Shown: in pieces, positions 16,095-24,957 of the stretch
Layout: each line of letters starts with the position of its first letter
Position numbering within the stretch: the first letter of the stretch is position 1
From: JAHEZL01 sp964406465
GTDB taxonomy: Bacteria; Bacteroidota; Bacteroidia; Flavobacteriales_C; GCA-002722245
Assembly: GCA_964406465.1 (NCBI GenBank)
Contig: CAYORT010000003.1
Coordinates: 124,001-188,000, forward strand
DNA length: 64,000 bases
Direction of reading: 5' to 3'
The notes under the pieces: generated by a model
What the model was told of the DNA's origin: nothing
Databases searched by the model: none
What the model saw: only the letters and a program-made list of their open reading frames with translations
Translations under genes and position numbers: made by a program

Positions 16095-16829
16095 CTAAAG
16101 GTTAATAGTGTAGGTGTTGTTGTTCAATTTAAGCGTTGCTGTATTGTTTCCGTTGAAAGTAATAGTACCTGCAAAAGAGTAAGAATTTCCGCTTGAAGAT
16201 TTACAAGTAATACTCACATTACTAGTGCCGCTTGTCACTTTATAAGTGGTGCTGTTCACCGTTAAATTTGTTGTGCTAATGGTTAGGTCGGTATCGAATG
16301 TATTCTTGCTGCCAACTTTTGAAGTGCATTTTCCAACTCTAGTAAAAGTACCATTGTAATTGTATTCGCTTCCACTTTTAGCGGTGATGGTCCAATTTCT
16401 AGTTCCGCTATTGTTTGATGACATTTTAGCGCCATCGAAAGAACCACTGTAGGTACCGGTATATTCCATAGCATTTGGAATGATGCCAGTGCATTTCAAT
16501 TCAACGTGCATTTGCAAAGTGTAATTTGCTGTGGCGCCATTTTTAGAATAAGTTTTCACCACATTTGAATCTAAAGATTTGCCACAGCTAACGCCTTCAA
16601 TGCTTAGGGCTCCATCTGTTTTCAATGTCGCTTGTTTTCCCATCGCTGCAACATCGCTAGCCTGATCGGTATACCCACCAGATCCGCCTTGAACGGCATA
16701 CGTTATGGCATTTGCGGCATCGTCTGCCGTAATCGCTGATTCGCTGCTTTTAGCTTCTTTTTTGCAGCCTACGAGCGCTAAAGAGCATATAAGCAAACTA
16801 AAGATTGATGTTTTAATTGTTTTTTTCAT
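16095..16829 (-). CDS. Ser/Thr-rich lipoprotein, function unknown
   Basis: A 244-residue protein with lipoprotein signal 'SLLICSLALVGC|KK'. The mature part is rich in Ser, Thr, Asn and Gly and looks like an all-beta adhesin-like chain ('GTYSGSFDGAKMSSNNSGTR', 'FAGTITFNGNNTATLKLNNN'). Three or four Cys ('EGVSCGKSL', 'HVELKCTG', 'RVGKCTSK', 'VSITCKSS') could form disulfides. I do not recognise a named family. It is a single gene with its own terminator, among other exported proteins. Confidence 0.72.
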   Translation of the reverse strand: MKKTIKTSIFSLLICSLALVGCKKEAKSSESAITADDAANAITYAVQGGSGGYTDQASDVAAMGKQATLKTDGALSIEGVSCGKSLDSNVVKTYSKNGATANYTLQMHVELKCTGIIPNAMEYTGTYSGSFDGAKMSSNNSGTRNWTITAKSGSEYNYNGTFTRVGKCTSKVGSKNTFDTDLTISTTNLTVNSTTYKVTSGTSNVSITCKSSSGNSYSFAGTITFNGNNTATLKLNNNTYTINL

Positions 16830-17001
16830 AAGGTAAAAGTTTAAGGTTTAATTGTTAATGAGTGCAAGATATTGGGCTAAATAAAACCTCACCACTTAAA
16901 TATCTTGTGAAATAGCAAAATGACCCTAAACTATAGGCACTAGTATAGCTCACCAATATCTTGAAGCTATATCAGATACTCACATGCAGCACGATGAACC
17001 A

Positions 17002-17949
17002 TTACTGCGCGACTACAAATTTCAATTGAATTTCTTCACCACTTATAGATGTGAATTGTGCGGTATAAAATCCTTTGGCAAAATCATGAATGTCAAAATA
17101 TCCCGAGCTACTTGTGCACATCTCAAAGCGCACTGCGGCTCCTTTATTGTCGTAAAAAACAACTTTAGTTGGAAGAAAATTAAGTGTGTAATTAAGTAAA
17201 CCATTTGATGGATTTGGAAAAATTTGCTGTTGACTCGTATGCTCCAATACATCATTAGACATCTTCATGGTTTTATCGCTGGTGGTAAACTGCATGATCT
17301 CTGTCCATGCCGAAACACTACTATCGTTCTCCTCGCGAATACGCCAACAATAAGAGCTAAATGGATCGAGTGAGCTTGGTAATGTAAACGACTCGGCATA
17401 GTTGTCTAAACCATAAGGAATATAGCTTAGCACTATATCGTCGTACAAAGGATTGGTAAGAATAGTAGTTGTAGAAGTGCCCACTTGATATCGGTAAGTG
17501 GCGGTGTTGAAACGAGAATAATACTCAAAATAAGCATCTCTTGAAACCCCGCTCGCGTTGTTTAAAGGTGAAATAACTTTTACGGTATTGGTAGTGGTGA
17601 AATTTCTAATTTCAGAAAAAGAAGTATCGCTAATGCTCATCATTTGCACGCGCCAAAAATACTCGGTATTGTGCAATAAATTCTTAAACAATTGAGTAGC
17701 AATAGTTGCATTGGCCAAGGTAGTAACATTGCCCGTATACTCTATTTTTCTACATCTAACCGTATTGAAATTAGCCGTGGTATCTATTTCTATTTTATAA
17801 TTGAGCGCTGCCGATTGATGAATCCACGCCAACTCTATACTGGTGGGAGCATTGAGCGAATCTTTTACCGGCGCACTTAGCTGCACCTGCGCTTGCAACG
17901 ATAGTTGAGTAAGCACAAAAAACACGAAAAGAAGTAAATATTTTTTCAT
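17002..17949 (-). CDS. T9SS-secreted protein with fibronectin III-like domains
   Basis: A 315-residue protein: signal peptide 'MKKYLLLFVFFVLTQLSLQAQ', two fibronectin III-like segments ('SIELAWIHQSAALNYKIEID...EYFWRVQM' and 'YCWRIREENDSSVSAWTEIMQF'), and a type A sorting domain with 'QQIFPNPSNGLLNYTL', 'FYDNKGAAVRFEM' and 'FAKGFYTAQF'. It would be exported and anchored at the cell surface. No catalytic domain is seen, so adhesion or binding is the likely role. Confidence 0.82.
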   Translation of the reverse strand: MKKYLLLFVFFVLTQLSLQAQVQLSAPVKDSLNAPTSIELAWIHQSAALNYKIEIDTTANFNTVRCRKIEYTGNVTTLANATIATQLFKNLLHNTEYFWRVQMMSISDTSFSEIRNFTTTNTVKVISPLNNASGVSRDAYFEYYSRFNTATYRYQVGTSTTTILTNPLYDDIVLSYIPYGLDNYAESFTLPSSLDPFSSYCWRIREENDSSVSAWTEIMQFTTSDKTMKMSNDVLEHTSQQQIFPNPSNGLLNYTLNFLPTKVVFYDNKGAAVRFEMCTSSSGYFDIHDFAKGFYTAQFTSISGEEIQLKFVVAQ

Positions 17950-18019
17950 AGTAGTAACCGTTTTTCATTAGAGTTTAAATCTATTGCAGAAGCGCCGATT
18001 CTTTGGAACAAAATTTTGC

Positions 18020-19546
18020 TTAGATAGCAAAATGACTACCTTTCTTAATATTCTTTGAAGCTTCTTCCTTCCATTTTTTACGAATCCATGCAGTGAAATT
18101 TAATCCGTTGTAAACGAATGAATACTTTTTGCTATCGGCGAGTCCTTCGTGCATTTCAAGGTATTTAGTATACAGCAGTTGCTCTTCTGGTTCATTGCTT
18201 AGTTTCGACAATTTCTCTAGAGTTAGAAAAATAAAATCCTCAATTTCTAAACTCGTTTCTAATGAGCGCTGAATATATTTTATAGCTCTTATTTCACTAA
18301 GAATAAGTTCATCTTCCTTAAGTTCTATGAGGCACCAAAGCTTTACCAACTTTAAGTTCAACTTAATGTTTTTAAAAGAATGCAAATCGAAATCCTTATC
18401 GAGACGATTGGTAATTCTATACGCTTTTTTGTATTCATTTTTATTGATGTAATACGAAATCATAAAGAGCAATAGGTCGAGGGTTTCTTTGATGATTTGC
18501 AGTTTTTCAACTAAACACCAATGATTTGCTTCCATATCATCAACAAACTTTTCTAACTCAACATCGTCTTCTTTTGCCTGCAGAATAAGTGCTTTATGCA
18601 CTAAACAAGAAACTTCAAGTACTGGGTCTTCTTCTTTCTTGGATAAAGCTTCAAGCCACAGATACATTTCTTGGGCTTCTGCTAAAGACTGATTTCTAAT
18701 GGCCAACACGATATAATTTCCCATTTGCGCAACTTTCGATCGCACGCTAAAGCGCTTCAATTTACTTTGAAGCTCAATGAGTTTTTTTAGATGAAAGAGG
18801 GCCTCTTGCAAATTAATTTCAAAATTGATGAACTTTAAGTACATGTAGTAATGAAAAGTGGCGCGGGCTGTATCGCTTTGTGGCTCGCCAATTCTCACTA
18901 AATTATCTTCATGCAATATTTCATTAAGTTCGCTTTTCAATGATTCGCTAGAGCTCAATCGAAACTCTTCTCCCTTTCGATAGAGGCTATCGGCGAGCAA
19001 AAAATATTCTTCGGCATTGATGGCCCTTTTGTGTATTTGAATATTTTCTTTTCTTAAAGATTCGACACTATCGGCAAAGGAAAAATTAGTGTTGTTTTTA
19101 CTTTGCACAACAATCTCAATGAGATGGTGGTTGATCTCAAGTGCTTTAGCAAAAATTTCATTGTCTAAAGCGATTCTTTTTCCTCTATCAAGAATTTTTG
19201 CTGCCTCATCAAACATCAACTTTTCTTTCAAAATAATGCCATGAACAACGTGTCGGTTAATTTGCCAAAAAACTTCTTGTCTTTTAAATCTGCTAAAATT
19301 TAAGATGTCGAGAATATCATCAAACAAATTGTGTTTTTTACAGGCGTAAAATTCGGTGTTTAACTCTTTGCCTAATTCCTTGATAATCTTTTCTTCATTA
19401 AACTCATCTTGCTTCAAAATAATATTGAAGATGGCCACGTCGTAAGAATCGTCGGTTCTAAAAGCCTTTTTTACTTTTTTGTAATACGAATGCTCACCAG
19501 CTTTCATACTGTGAACCAATCGAAATAAATGATCTTTCTCTTTCAT
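18020..19546 (-). CDS. Conserved Bacteroidota helical (TPR-like) protein
   Basis: Start at ATG 19546 ('MKEKDHLFRLVHSMKAGEHSYYKK'), because this opening matches a family common in Bacteroidota that begins '(M)KxxxLFxLIxSLxxxEKRYFKK'; the in-frame ATG at 19606 adds 20 unrelated residues. The 508-residue chain is almost wholly alpha-helical with repeated helix pairs ('AAKILDRGKRIALDNEIFAK', 'YLKFINFEINLQEALFHLKK'). There is no signal peptide, so it is cytoplasmic. The function of the family is not known to me; a scaffold role is plausible. Confidence 0.65.
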   Translation of the reverse strand: MKEKDHLFRLVHSMKAGEHSYYKKVKKAFRTDDSYDVAIFNIILKQDEFNEEKIIKELGKELNTEFYACKKHNLFDDILDILNFSRFKRQEVFWQINRHVVHGIILKEKLMFDEAAKILDRGKRIALDNEIFAKALEINHHLIEIVVQSKNNTNFSFADSVESLRKENIQIHKRAINAEEYFLLADSLYRKGEEFRLSSSESLKSELNEILHEDNLVRIGEPQSDTARATFHYYMYLKFINFEINLQEALFHLKKLIELQSKLKRFSVRSKVAQMGNYIVLAIRNQSLAEAQEMYLWLEALSKKEEDPVLEVSCLVHKALILQAKEDDVELEKFVDDMEANHWCLVEKLQIIKETLDLLLFMISYYINKNEYKKAYRITNRLDKDFDLHSFKNIKLNLKLVKLWCLIELKEDELILSEIRAIKYIQRSLETSLEIEDFIFLTLEKLSKLSNEPEEQLLYTKYLEMHEGLADSKKYSFVYNGLNFTAWIRKKWKEEASKNIKKGSHFAI

Positions 19547-19675
19547 AGCCCTAATTTTTCGTAATAGTAGTATAGTGCTTGCTGCTTTTTGAGATGCAGT
19601 GCACAAGAGTAAGAGCCTAAAAAATAAAATTAGTTACAGGATGTAATTTTTTGAAGAGGTAATAAATTGACTTTC

Positions 19676-21082
19676 TTAATACATCAGTGCAATAAATCCT
19701 TTGTGAAAGTGCAGGTCGCCATTTTTATCGAAGCATTTAAACACAAAATAATAAGTGCCTGGTGCAGCAGTTTCGCCGTTGATTTTTCCATCCCATTTAG
19801 GCCATTCCTTTTCCGATTGATAAATTCTAATTCCCCAACAATCGTACACAGCAAAGTTCATCGTTGAGATTTCGTTGGCGATATTCAATCCATTTTCACT
19901 TGCCAAGGTTGGTGAAAAATATTCGTTGTAGCCATCGTTATTGGGGGTAAATACATTGGGCCAAATCATCTCAAATTCGCAATCATTCTCCATTTTCAGT
20001 ACAATTGCATTAATTTCACAGGTATCGCCTGCAATATTTTTATTTCTTTTAAAACTGTAGGTGCCTTCACCTAAGTGCAATTGTGAAACATTGAGCACTG
20101 TATCATTTTCACCAACGATAGCCACGCCATTTTTATACCATTGATAGCCGCCATAGTGGTGAGGTAGATGCGCCACTAATTTTTTTGTTGCATCGCAAAG
20201 GGAACCTTCTTTAGCATCAATAATTGAATTTACTCCATCGCTTATGGCCTTTTCTGTTAAAATGAGATTGTCAATGGCAAAGTAAACATCCTGAAACATT
20301 CCGAGATTATCGAAATAATTGGCTGGAAACTGACAAGGTCCGCCAATGATCACCGATTTAACATCAATTGTTGGTGTGAAATCGATACTCACTGTGGTCC
20401 ATTTCTTTAGCGAAGCTGAATACGAAACAGAGCCCAAGGCTTTATACCCGCCAAAGCCCAACACGCATGTCATGGTGGCAATATTCACCATTGGTAAATT
20501 GTTGCTGGAAGATGAACCATATAAATAAAAATCAAGAGGCGGCAAAAGCTTATTAGTATCGGCCAAGGTGATAAACGGATCTACTGGTCCGCCAGTAATC
20601 TCAAACGTAAGTGTATATGCTTTTGCCTTTTGCAAAGTAGACAAGGTATTCGCGCCTACAAATTCAGAATAGCCATTGCCGTAAACCATTCCCATTGCCC
20701 CGTTGCCGTGGGGAAAAGGCTGTGGCACTGCTCCTGCCCCATTGAACCCTCCTTGGTACATATAATCGGGAGTGCTGTATATACTTGCAGACAACCAATC
20801 GGCCGGACAAAAGGCTTCGGTGCCGTAGTTGTAGTGCTGAGGAACACAGTAATTTTGCTCGAAGGATGGGTTTGGTAAAAGGGAAATACTAGTATTACCC
20901 GTCGATTCCTTTGCACATAAACAATCAATGCTGTCGTTTAAATCTATCAATCCATCATTATCATCATCTAAAGCATTGTTGCAAATTTCTTGTGCATGAA
21001 GAAGGGTTCCAAAAAACAGTAAAAAAAATAAAAATGACGTTCGCTTGGATAGAAATCGCTTTTTAATATATAAAATTAACAC
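19676..21082 (-). CDS. T9SS cargo with gliding-type (type B) C-terminal domain
   Basis: The frame is open from ATG 21178, but a GTG at 21082 starts directly at a signal-like segment ('KKRFLSKRTSFLFFLLFFGTLLHAQ') and is preferred. Just after it comes 'EICNNALDDDNDGLIDLNDSIDC', a calcium-binding-like Asp motif typical of such proteins. The middle contains a lectin-like beta-sandwich region and an Ig-like 'YQWYKNGVAIVGENDTVLNV'. The C-terminus 'NVFTPNNDGYNEYF...IRIYQSEKEWPKWDGKING...GTYYFVF' is the type B sorting domain. It should be a surface adhesin exported by T9SS. Confidence 0.82.
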   Translation of the reverse strand: MLILYIKKRFLSKRTSFLFFLLFFGTLLHAQEICNNALDDDNDGLIDLNDSIDCLCAKESTGNTSISLLPNPSFEQNYCVPQHYNYGTEAFCPADWLSASIYSTPDYMYQGGFNGAGAVPQPFPHGNGAMGMVYGNGYSEFVGANTLSTLQKAKAYTLTFEITGGPVDPFITLADTNKLLPPLDFYLYGSSSSNNLPMVNIATMTCVLGFGGYKALGSVSYSASLKKWTTVSIDFTPTIDVKSVIIGGPCQFPANYFDNLGMFQDVYFAIDNLILTEKAISDGVNSIIDAKEGSLCDATKKLVAHLPHHYGGYQWYKNGVAIVGENDTVLNVSQLHLGEGTYSFKRNKNIAGDTCEINAIVLKMENDCEFEMIWPNVFTPNNDGYNEYFSPTLASENGLNIANEISTMNFAVYDCWGIRIYQSEKEWPKWDGKINGETAAPGTYYFVFKCFDKNGDLHFHKGFIALMY

Positions 21083-21225
21083 GCTCTTTGAATGGATTGA
21101 CAAGGGTTTTAGCACACTCTTTCTAAATTGATGTTGCAAAATAATACTATTTGCAGAAGTAGAAAAATCAATACTCAATAAATAGTTTTTATTTCCTATC
21201 TTAAGTCAACCAAACTAAAACTATA

Positions 21226-22650
21226 ATGAAACTATTTCTACTTTTTGCCTTGCTTATTACTTTAAGCAATACATCTTTTTCTCAATGTAAACTAAAAGAG
21301 GTTGGCGCTAAATCGGGACTGGTTGGCTTTAGCAAACAACAACTTAGTGAATCGCTAGTGGCAAATTCAAAAGGACAAGTCTATTTGCTTTACATCGACA
21401 AAGAACAGAACAATAAAACTTCTGTAAAAACTTATGAAGACACCTCATGGGTTTATGCTGGTAACGCTGGTTTCTCCCTGCCAAAAATATCGGCTGCTGC
21501 CATTGCCATAGACAGCAACAATAACATCTATGTGTGCTATGTAGACTCACTACAACCAAAAATTGGCTATTTAACCATGCTCAATGGAAACAGCTGGCTG
21601 ACACTTGATACCATTGATTTTCTTGATGGAAAAGACATCAGTTTAATTCCTGAATTAATCGAAGAAAATTGGCTATCTATGTCGTTTGACCACAATGACA
21701 CTTTACATATTGCTTTCTCCTATCAGGGATTGTTAGGCTTAAGCCAGATCAGCGGAATTATGGCGTGGAAAAGAAATGGAAATATTTGGGAAAATACTTA
21801 TGCAGCTGAAGGTGGCTACAATGAACAAGCTGCCGGCTCGGCCTATACCAGCGCCTCGCTTTTAAAAGGCGACGATGACTCACTTTATCTTTCTCATTAC
21901 CAAGAAATAAATAGCGTAGCATCCTCTTATGTTGTGCATAAATTCTCTGGGTCTTCATGGGTGCAACTGGGTGATCCGCAAACAGTGCATTCTTCAGGTT
22001 CAGAAATACCTTCGCTTGCCGTAGATAAAAATGGAGTGGTCTACTTAAGTACTCCCTATTGGTATTGTTTACATGTAAGAAAATATGAGGCAAACTCATG
22101 GTTAGATGTAGGCGGCGCTAACACCACTTGCAATAAAATTGGCAGTTACTATGGTGGAGGAGAGATTGTAGTGAATTCCAGCGGACAAATCTTCGCTTCA
22201 GCCAATGAGTCAAAACAGGTGCTCTTCATGTACGACAAGGTGGATTGGTCGATTTTGCAAACTTCGTATTCTCCATCTAGTTTCCCCCACAACCGCGTTA
22301 ATGTATGCATTGATAAAAACAACTATGTATATATGGCTTTGCGCAGAAACAACGATTCACTGCAAGCATATAAATACGATTGCTCCAAAGGTTTAACCGA
22401 AAGCATCATCAAACAAAAATTTGAAATTTATCCTAATCCTCTTAGCACGCAAAGCACAATAATACTTCCGCAATTTTTGCACGCTGCCACGCTAACCATT
22501 ATTGATTTAAACGGAAGAGAAATTAAAAATATTAGCTTTTCGGGCAACAGCACTGTTATTGAAAAAGACAACTTATTCAGTGGAGTTTACTTTGTAAAAA
22601 TTACTTGTGATGAAATGCTTTTTGAAATGCAAAAAATCATGGTGAAATGA
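21226..22650 (+). CDS. T9SS-secreted beta-propeller-like protein
   Basis: A 474-residue protein with signal peptide 'MKLFLLFALLITLSNTSFSQ'. The body carries repeats such as 'AIAIDSNNNIYVCYVDS', 'SLAVDKNGVVYLSTPYW' and 'NVCIDKNNYVYMALRRN', spaced like blades of a propeller. The C-terminus is a type A sorting domain ('FEIYPNPLSTQSTIIL', 'IIDLNGREIKNISF', 'LFSGVYFVKITCD'). No enzymatic residues are seen. It is divergent from the type B protein, with about 140 bases between the two starts. Confidence 0.82.
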   Translation: MKLFLLFALLITLSNTSFSQCKLKEVGAKSGLVGFSKQQLSESLVANSKGQVYLLYIDKEQNNKTSVKTYEDTSWVYAGNAGFSLPKISAAAIAIDSNNNIYVCYVDSLQPKIGYLTMLNGNSWLTLDTIDFLDGKDISLIPELIEENWLSMSFDHNDTLHIAFSYQGLLGLSQISGIMAWKRNGNIWENTYAAEGGYNEQAAGSAYTSASLLKGDDDSLYLSHYQEINSVASSYVVHKFSGSSWVQLGDPQTVHSSGSEIPSLAVDKNGVVYLSTPYWYCLHVRKYEANSWLDVGGANTTCNKIGSYYGGGEIVVNSSGQIFASANESKQVLFMYDKVDWSILQTSYSPSSFPHNRVNVCIDKNNYVYMALRRNNDSLQAYKYDCSKGLTESIIKQKFEIYPNPLSTQSTIILPQFLHAATLTIIDLNGREIKNISFSGNSTVIEKDNLFSGVYFVKITCDEMLFEMQKIMVK

Positions 22651-22747
22651 GAATTGAATCAAGAGCCTTGCGCTTCTTTTCATCAACCATAAAATGACAA
22701 TGCTTTTCTTGTAATTTACTCATTATTTATTTTGCTATTTTCGCAGC

Positions 22748-23509
22748 ATGATTAGCGTAATTAAAATTGGCGGCGGTATCATTGAAGACCAAAGCTCTCT
22801 TTCTAAATTTTTAGAATCCTTCGCGAAAATTGAAGGCAAAAAAATATTGATTCACGGTGGCGGGCGCGTTGCAACCAACATCGCTAAAAAACTGGGCATC
22901 GAAAGCAAAATGATCGATGGCCGCAGAGTTACTGATGACGCAACTCTTGAAGTAGTAACCATGGTGTACGGCGGCTTGGCCAACAAAACCATCGTTGCCG
23001 GATTACAAGCGCTAAATGTAAATGCAATTGGTTTAACTGGTGCCGATGGCAATGTGATTCAAGCACACAAAAGAAGCGGCTGGGAGCACGACTTCGGCTG
23101 GGTGGGTGACGTTGATGGCGTTAATGCAAAGCTGTTGAACACCTTAATTCAATCGGGATTGGTCCCGGTGATTGCTCCGCTTACGCATGATGGTTCCGGA
23201 CACATGCTCAACACCAATGCAGATACCATCGCATCAGAAGTGGCAAAAGCAATGTCGACTATTGAAGAAACGCAACTCATCCTTGGCTTCGAATTAGACG
23301 GCGTGATGAAAAATCCGAAAGACTCTTCTACGCTTATTTCTTCTATCAACAAACAAGATTACGAAAACTATAAAGCCAATGGCACCATCACCGATGGCAT
23401 GATTCCGAAAATGGACAATGCTTTTAAAGCTATAGCCAGCGGCGTAAGCAGCGTTAGAATTTGCCACGCATTAAAGGTGGGTGAAAACGGCGGAACGGTG
23501 ATAAAATGA
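22748..23509 (+). CDS. argB: Acetylglutamate kinase
   Basis: A 253-residue amino-acid kinase, the usual length for ArgB. Seen are the nucleotide-binding start 'ISVIKIGGGII', the 'KILIHGGGRVATNIAKKLGI' loop that binds the acyl-glutamate, 'TMVYGGLANKTIVAGLQ', and 'GMIPKMDNAFKAIASGV'. It phosphorylates N-acetylglutamate (EC 2.7.2.8), the second step of arginine synthesis; in some Bacteroidota the N-succinyl form is used instead, which sequence alone does not decide. No other arginine gene is adjacent. A long inverted repeat starts seven bases after the stop. Confidence 0.93.
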   Translation: MISVIKIGGGIIEDQSSLSKFLESFAKIEGKKILIHGGGRVATNIAKKLGIESKMIDGRRVTDDATLEVVTMVYGGLANKTIVAGLQALNVNAIGLTGADGNVIQAHKRSGWEHDFGWVGDVDGVNAKLLNTLIQSGLVPVIAPLTHDGSGHMLNTNADTIASEVAKAMSTIEETQLILGFELDGVMKNPKDSSTLISSINKQDYENYKANGTITDGMIPKMDNAFKAIASGVSSVRICHALKVGENGGTVIK

Positions 23510-23516
23510 TTTTACG

Positions 23517-23615
23517 ATAGTTCCTTCGTGCCTCAGGATGACAACCACACCCTGAAATACTTTGTAAATGTAGTTTTTAAGTAATGGCTGTCATCCTGAG
23601 GAACGAAGGAACTAT
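23517..23615. repeat. Inverted repeat, 'GTCATCCTGAGG' family
   Basis: Arms 23517-23543 and 23589-23615 (ATAGTTCCTTCG...GGATGACA against TGTCATCCTGAGG...ACTAT) match at 26 of 27 positions as reverse complements, with a 45-base spacer. The arms also contain CCTCAGG/CCTGAGG, so smaller hairpins are possible. It lies between argB and the pgk terminator. Confidence 0.85.
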
Positions 23616-23650
23616 TGCCCTACACATGAACTCTTTGTTCAACAGAATAA

Positions 23651-23682
23651 AAAAGGCGTTAGTTTTTCAACCAACGCCTTTT
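23651..23682 (-). terminator. Bidirectional terminator between argB and pgk
   Basis: AAAAGGCGTT (23651-23660) and AACGCCTTTT (23673-23682) form a 10-bp stem with a T-run on each strand. It serves pgk on the minus strand and probably argB on the plus strand. Confidence 0.85.
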
Positions 23683-23699
23683 CAATTTTACTTGATAAA

Positions 23700-24893
23700 T
23701 TAATTCAATATCGCATCAACACCCGGCAAAACTTGTCCCTCCAAATACTCTAACATCGCGCCACCACCAGTAGAGATATAACTTACTTTTTCTCCTAAAT
23801 GATATTTGTTGATTGCAGCAACAGAATCACCACCACCAATCAATGAGAATGCTCCGTTTGCAGTTGCTTTTACAATAGCCTCAGCAACAGATTTCGTTCC
23901 TTTTTCAAATTTTGTCATTTCAAAAACGCCTACCGGACCGTTCCACAAAATAGTACCAGCGTTTTCAATTACAGAGGAGAAATTTTTAACTGTTTCTGGG
24001 CCCACATCCAAACCTTGCCATCCAGCAGGAATCTCTTTGTTGTTAGCCACTCCAGTGTTTGCATTCTCGCTGAAATCATCGGCAATGATACAATCGGTTG
24101 GCAAATATAATTTCACTCCTTTTTCTTCTGCTTTTTTCACGATATCTAAAGCCATTTCTAAGTAGTCATCTTCTACTTTTGAATTGCCTACATTTCCACC
24201 TTGTGCCTTAGCAAAAGTATAACCCATACCTCCACCAATAATCAACACATCTACTTTATCAAGCAATTGAGTGATGATAGAAATTTTAGAAGAAACTTTA
24301 GAACCACCCATGATGGCAGTTAAAGGTTTTTTACCTGTTTTTAAAGCTTTATCAATGCTCTCCAACTCGCCAGCCAATAACAATCCGAACATCTTATCTT
24401 TAGGGAAAAACTTAGCTACAATAGTTGTTGAAGCGTGCGCACGGTGCGCTGTACCAAATGCATCATTCACATAGCAATCACCAAGGCTTGCCAATTTTTG
24501 AGAGAAAGCCTCATCGCCTTTTTCTTCTTCTTTGTAGAAACGTAAATTTTCTAACAACAAGATTTCTCCTGCTTTCAAATCTTTAGCTAATGCTTGTGCA
24601 TCGGCACCAACACAGTCGGTAGCAAATTTTACTTTTTTTCCGCCCAAATATTTTTCTAAAGTTGGAATAACATGCTTTAATGAAAACGCAGCTTCTGGTC
24701 CGCCTTTCGGACGACCCAAATGCGACATTAAAATCACAGCACCACCTTTCTCAATAATAGCATTGATGGTAGGCATTGATGATTTAATTCTAGTATCATC
24801 GGTAACATTGAAGTTCTCGTCCAATGGCACATTGAAATCCACTCTTATTAAGGCTCTTTTGCCAGTAAAATCGTACTCTCTAACTGTTTTCAT
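23700..24893 (-). CDS. pgk: Phosphoglycerate kinase
   Basis: A 397-residue full-length glycolytic kinase (EC 2.7.2.3) converting 1,3-bisphosphoglycerate and ADP to 3-phosphoglycerate and ATP. Seen are the substrate-binding 'RALIRVDFNVPLDENFNV', 'HLGRPKG', 'CVNDAFGTAHRAHAST', the nucleotide-loop 'AIMGGSKVSSKISII', 'NGPVGVFEMTKFEKGT' and the glycine-rich 'SLIGGGDSVAAI', 'YISTGGGAMLEYLEG'. All key stretches are intact. It is divergent from holB and has its own promoter and terminator. Confidence 0.97.
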   Translation of the reverse strand: MKTVREYDFTGKRALIRVDFNVPLDENFNVTDDTRIKSSMPTINAIIEKGGAVILMSHLGRPKGGPEAAFSLKHVIPTLEKYLGGKKVKFATDCVGADAQALAKDLKAGEILLLENLRFYKEEEKGDEAFSQKLASLGDCYVNDAFGTAHRAHASTTIVAKFFPKDKMFGLLLAGELESIDKALKTGKKPLTAIMGGSKVSSKISIITQLLDKVDVLIIGGGMGYTFAKAQGGNVGNSKVEDDYLEMALDIVKKAEEKGVKLYLPTDCIIADDFSENANTGVANNKEIPAGWQGLDVGPETVKNFSSVIENAGTILWNGPVGVFEMTKFEKGTKSVAEAIVKATANGAFSLIGGGDSVAAINKYHLGEKVSYISTGGGAMLEYLEGQVLPGVDAILN

Positions 24894-24923
24894 GTATTTT
24901 GTTTTTTAAATTTTTCCCGTTCC

Positions 24924-24931
24924 CAAACATA
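24924..24931 (-). promoter_or_regulatory. pgk promoter, -7 element
   Basis: On the minus strand TATGTTTG is an exact TAnnTTTG; a TTTG sits 22 bases upstream of it. Transcription would start about 25 bases before the pgk ATG. Confidence 0.5.
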
Positions 24932-24944
24932 GGCAAAAAATTGA

Positions 24945-24952
24945 TACTTTTG
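24945..24952 (+). promoter_or_regulatory. holB promoter, -7 element
   Basis: TACTTTTG is an exact TAnnTTTG immediately before the holB start at 24958. No clear -33 TTTG is seen at the right distance, and the leader would be almost absent. Confidence 0.35.
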
Positions 24953-24957
24953 GCAAA

